Shown in pieces: positions 6,050 to 6,122 of a DNA stretch of 6,122 nucleotides. A model generated the notes under the pieces. It ran no database searches, was not told the DNA's origin, and worked only from the letters and a program-made list of their open reading frames with translations. Positions within the stretch are counted from its first letter, which is position 1. Each line of letters starts with the position of its first letter. This stretch comes from an uncultured Selenomonadaceae bacterium (GTDB taxonomy: Bacteria > Bacillota > Negativicutes > Selenomonadales > Selenomonadaceae). Position numbers and translations under genes: made by a program. The stretch is taken from contig CAJOQC010000007.1 of NCBI GenBank assembly GCA_905236785.1, forward strand, positions 1-6,122. The letters run 5' to 3'.

Positions 6050-6122
6050 AAAAACTCCATTTTTCGTCTGAACCCCTCCGCCCTGCGGGCACCTCCCCTT
6101 TCAGGGGAGGCAGGAATCCCAA
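6050..6122. repeat. palindromic intergenic element, possibly a dispersed repeat
   Basis: Just past the operon come an A5/T5 inverted pair (6050-6054 and 6060-6064), a 4-bp GCCC/GGGC hairpin with loop TGC (6080-6090) and an 8-bp hairpin CCTCCCCT/AGGGGAGG with loop TTC (6092-6110). No T tract follows the last hairpin, so it is not a standard terminator, although it could stop transcription or protect the mRNA 3' end. The C-rich then G-rich architecture resembles short palindromic repeats that I recall between genes of gut Firmicutes. Copy number cannot be judged from one window, and the element may continue beyond the right edge. Confidence 0.5.

Overview
The window looks like chromosomal DNA from a diderm Firmicute (class Negativicutes, probably a gut or rumen lineage). 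This is an inference from three things. A ylqF-rnhB-ylqG-type gene order is preserved as in Bacillus-like Firmicutes. An LPP20/FlgT-like exported protein of the kind I associate with Negativicutes sits beside it. Codon use and Shine-Dalgarno sites are Firmicute-like, with moderate GC. No rRNA, tRNA, CRISPR array, transposase or phage gene was seen.

Layout. Positions 1-116 are intergenic and hold a perfect 11-bp hairpin (61-87), the likely terminator of the first gene. Positions 117-1019 (minus strand) encode a secreted or periplasmic 300-residue protein with an LPP20/FlgT-like first domain and a conserved but uncharacterised second domain. A 226-bp divergent intergenic region (1020-1245) follows. 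It contains a near-consensus sigma-A promoter (TTGATA-17 bp-TATACT) firing rightwards. From it reads a compact plus-strand operon of four genes: a ketopantoate-reductase-family protein (1246-2175), the ribosome-assembly GTPase RbgA/YlqF (2172-3041), ribonuclease HII (3038-3832) and a 733-residue FliK-like protein in the ylqG position (3838-6039). The first three genes overlap by 4 bp each (ATGA junctions). The last starts 5 bp after rnhB, with a Shine-Dalgarno that contains the rnhB stop codon, so translation is probably coupled along the whole operon. After the operon (6040-6122) lies a palindromic, C/G-rich intergenic element that may be a dispersed repeat.

Function. YlqF matures the 50S subunit and RNase HII removes ribonucleotides from DNA, so both are housekeeping proteins. 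The FliK-like protein normally neighbours a short FlhB C-terminal-like protein (YlqH), which would be expected just past the right edge. The most unusual part of the window is inside this FliK-like protein: about 247 residues that are roughly one third glutamine and nearly half Gln+Asn. They lack Asp, His, Cys, Val and all aromatic residues, and contain three tandem copies of a 21-bp unit. The ketopantoate-reductase homologue keeps its dinucleotide fold and catalytic lysine but has changed residues in two canonical active-site motifs, so its substrate is uncertain. I see no clearly new multi-gene system. The best leads are the Q/N-rich FliK-like protein and the palindromic element that separates it from its expected partner.
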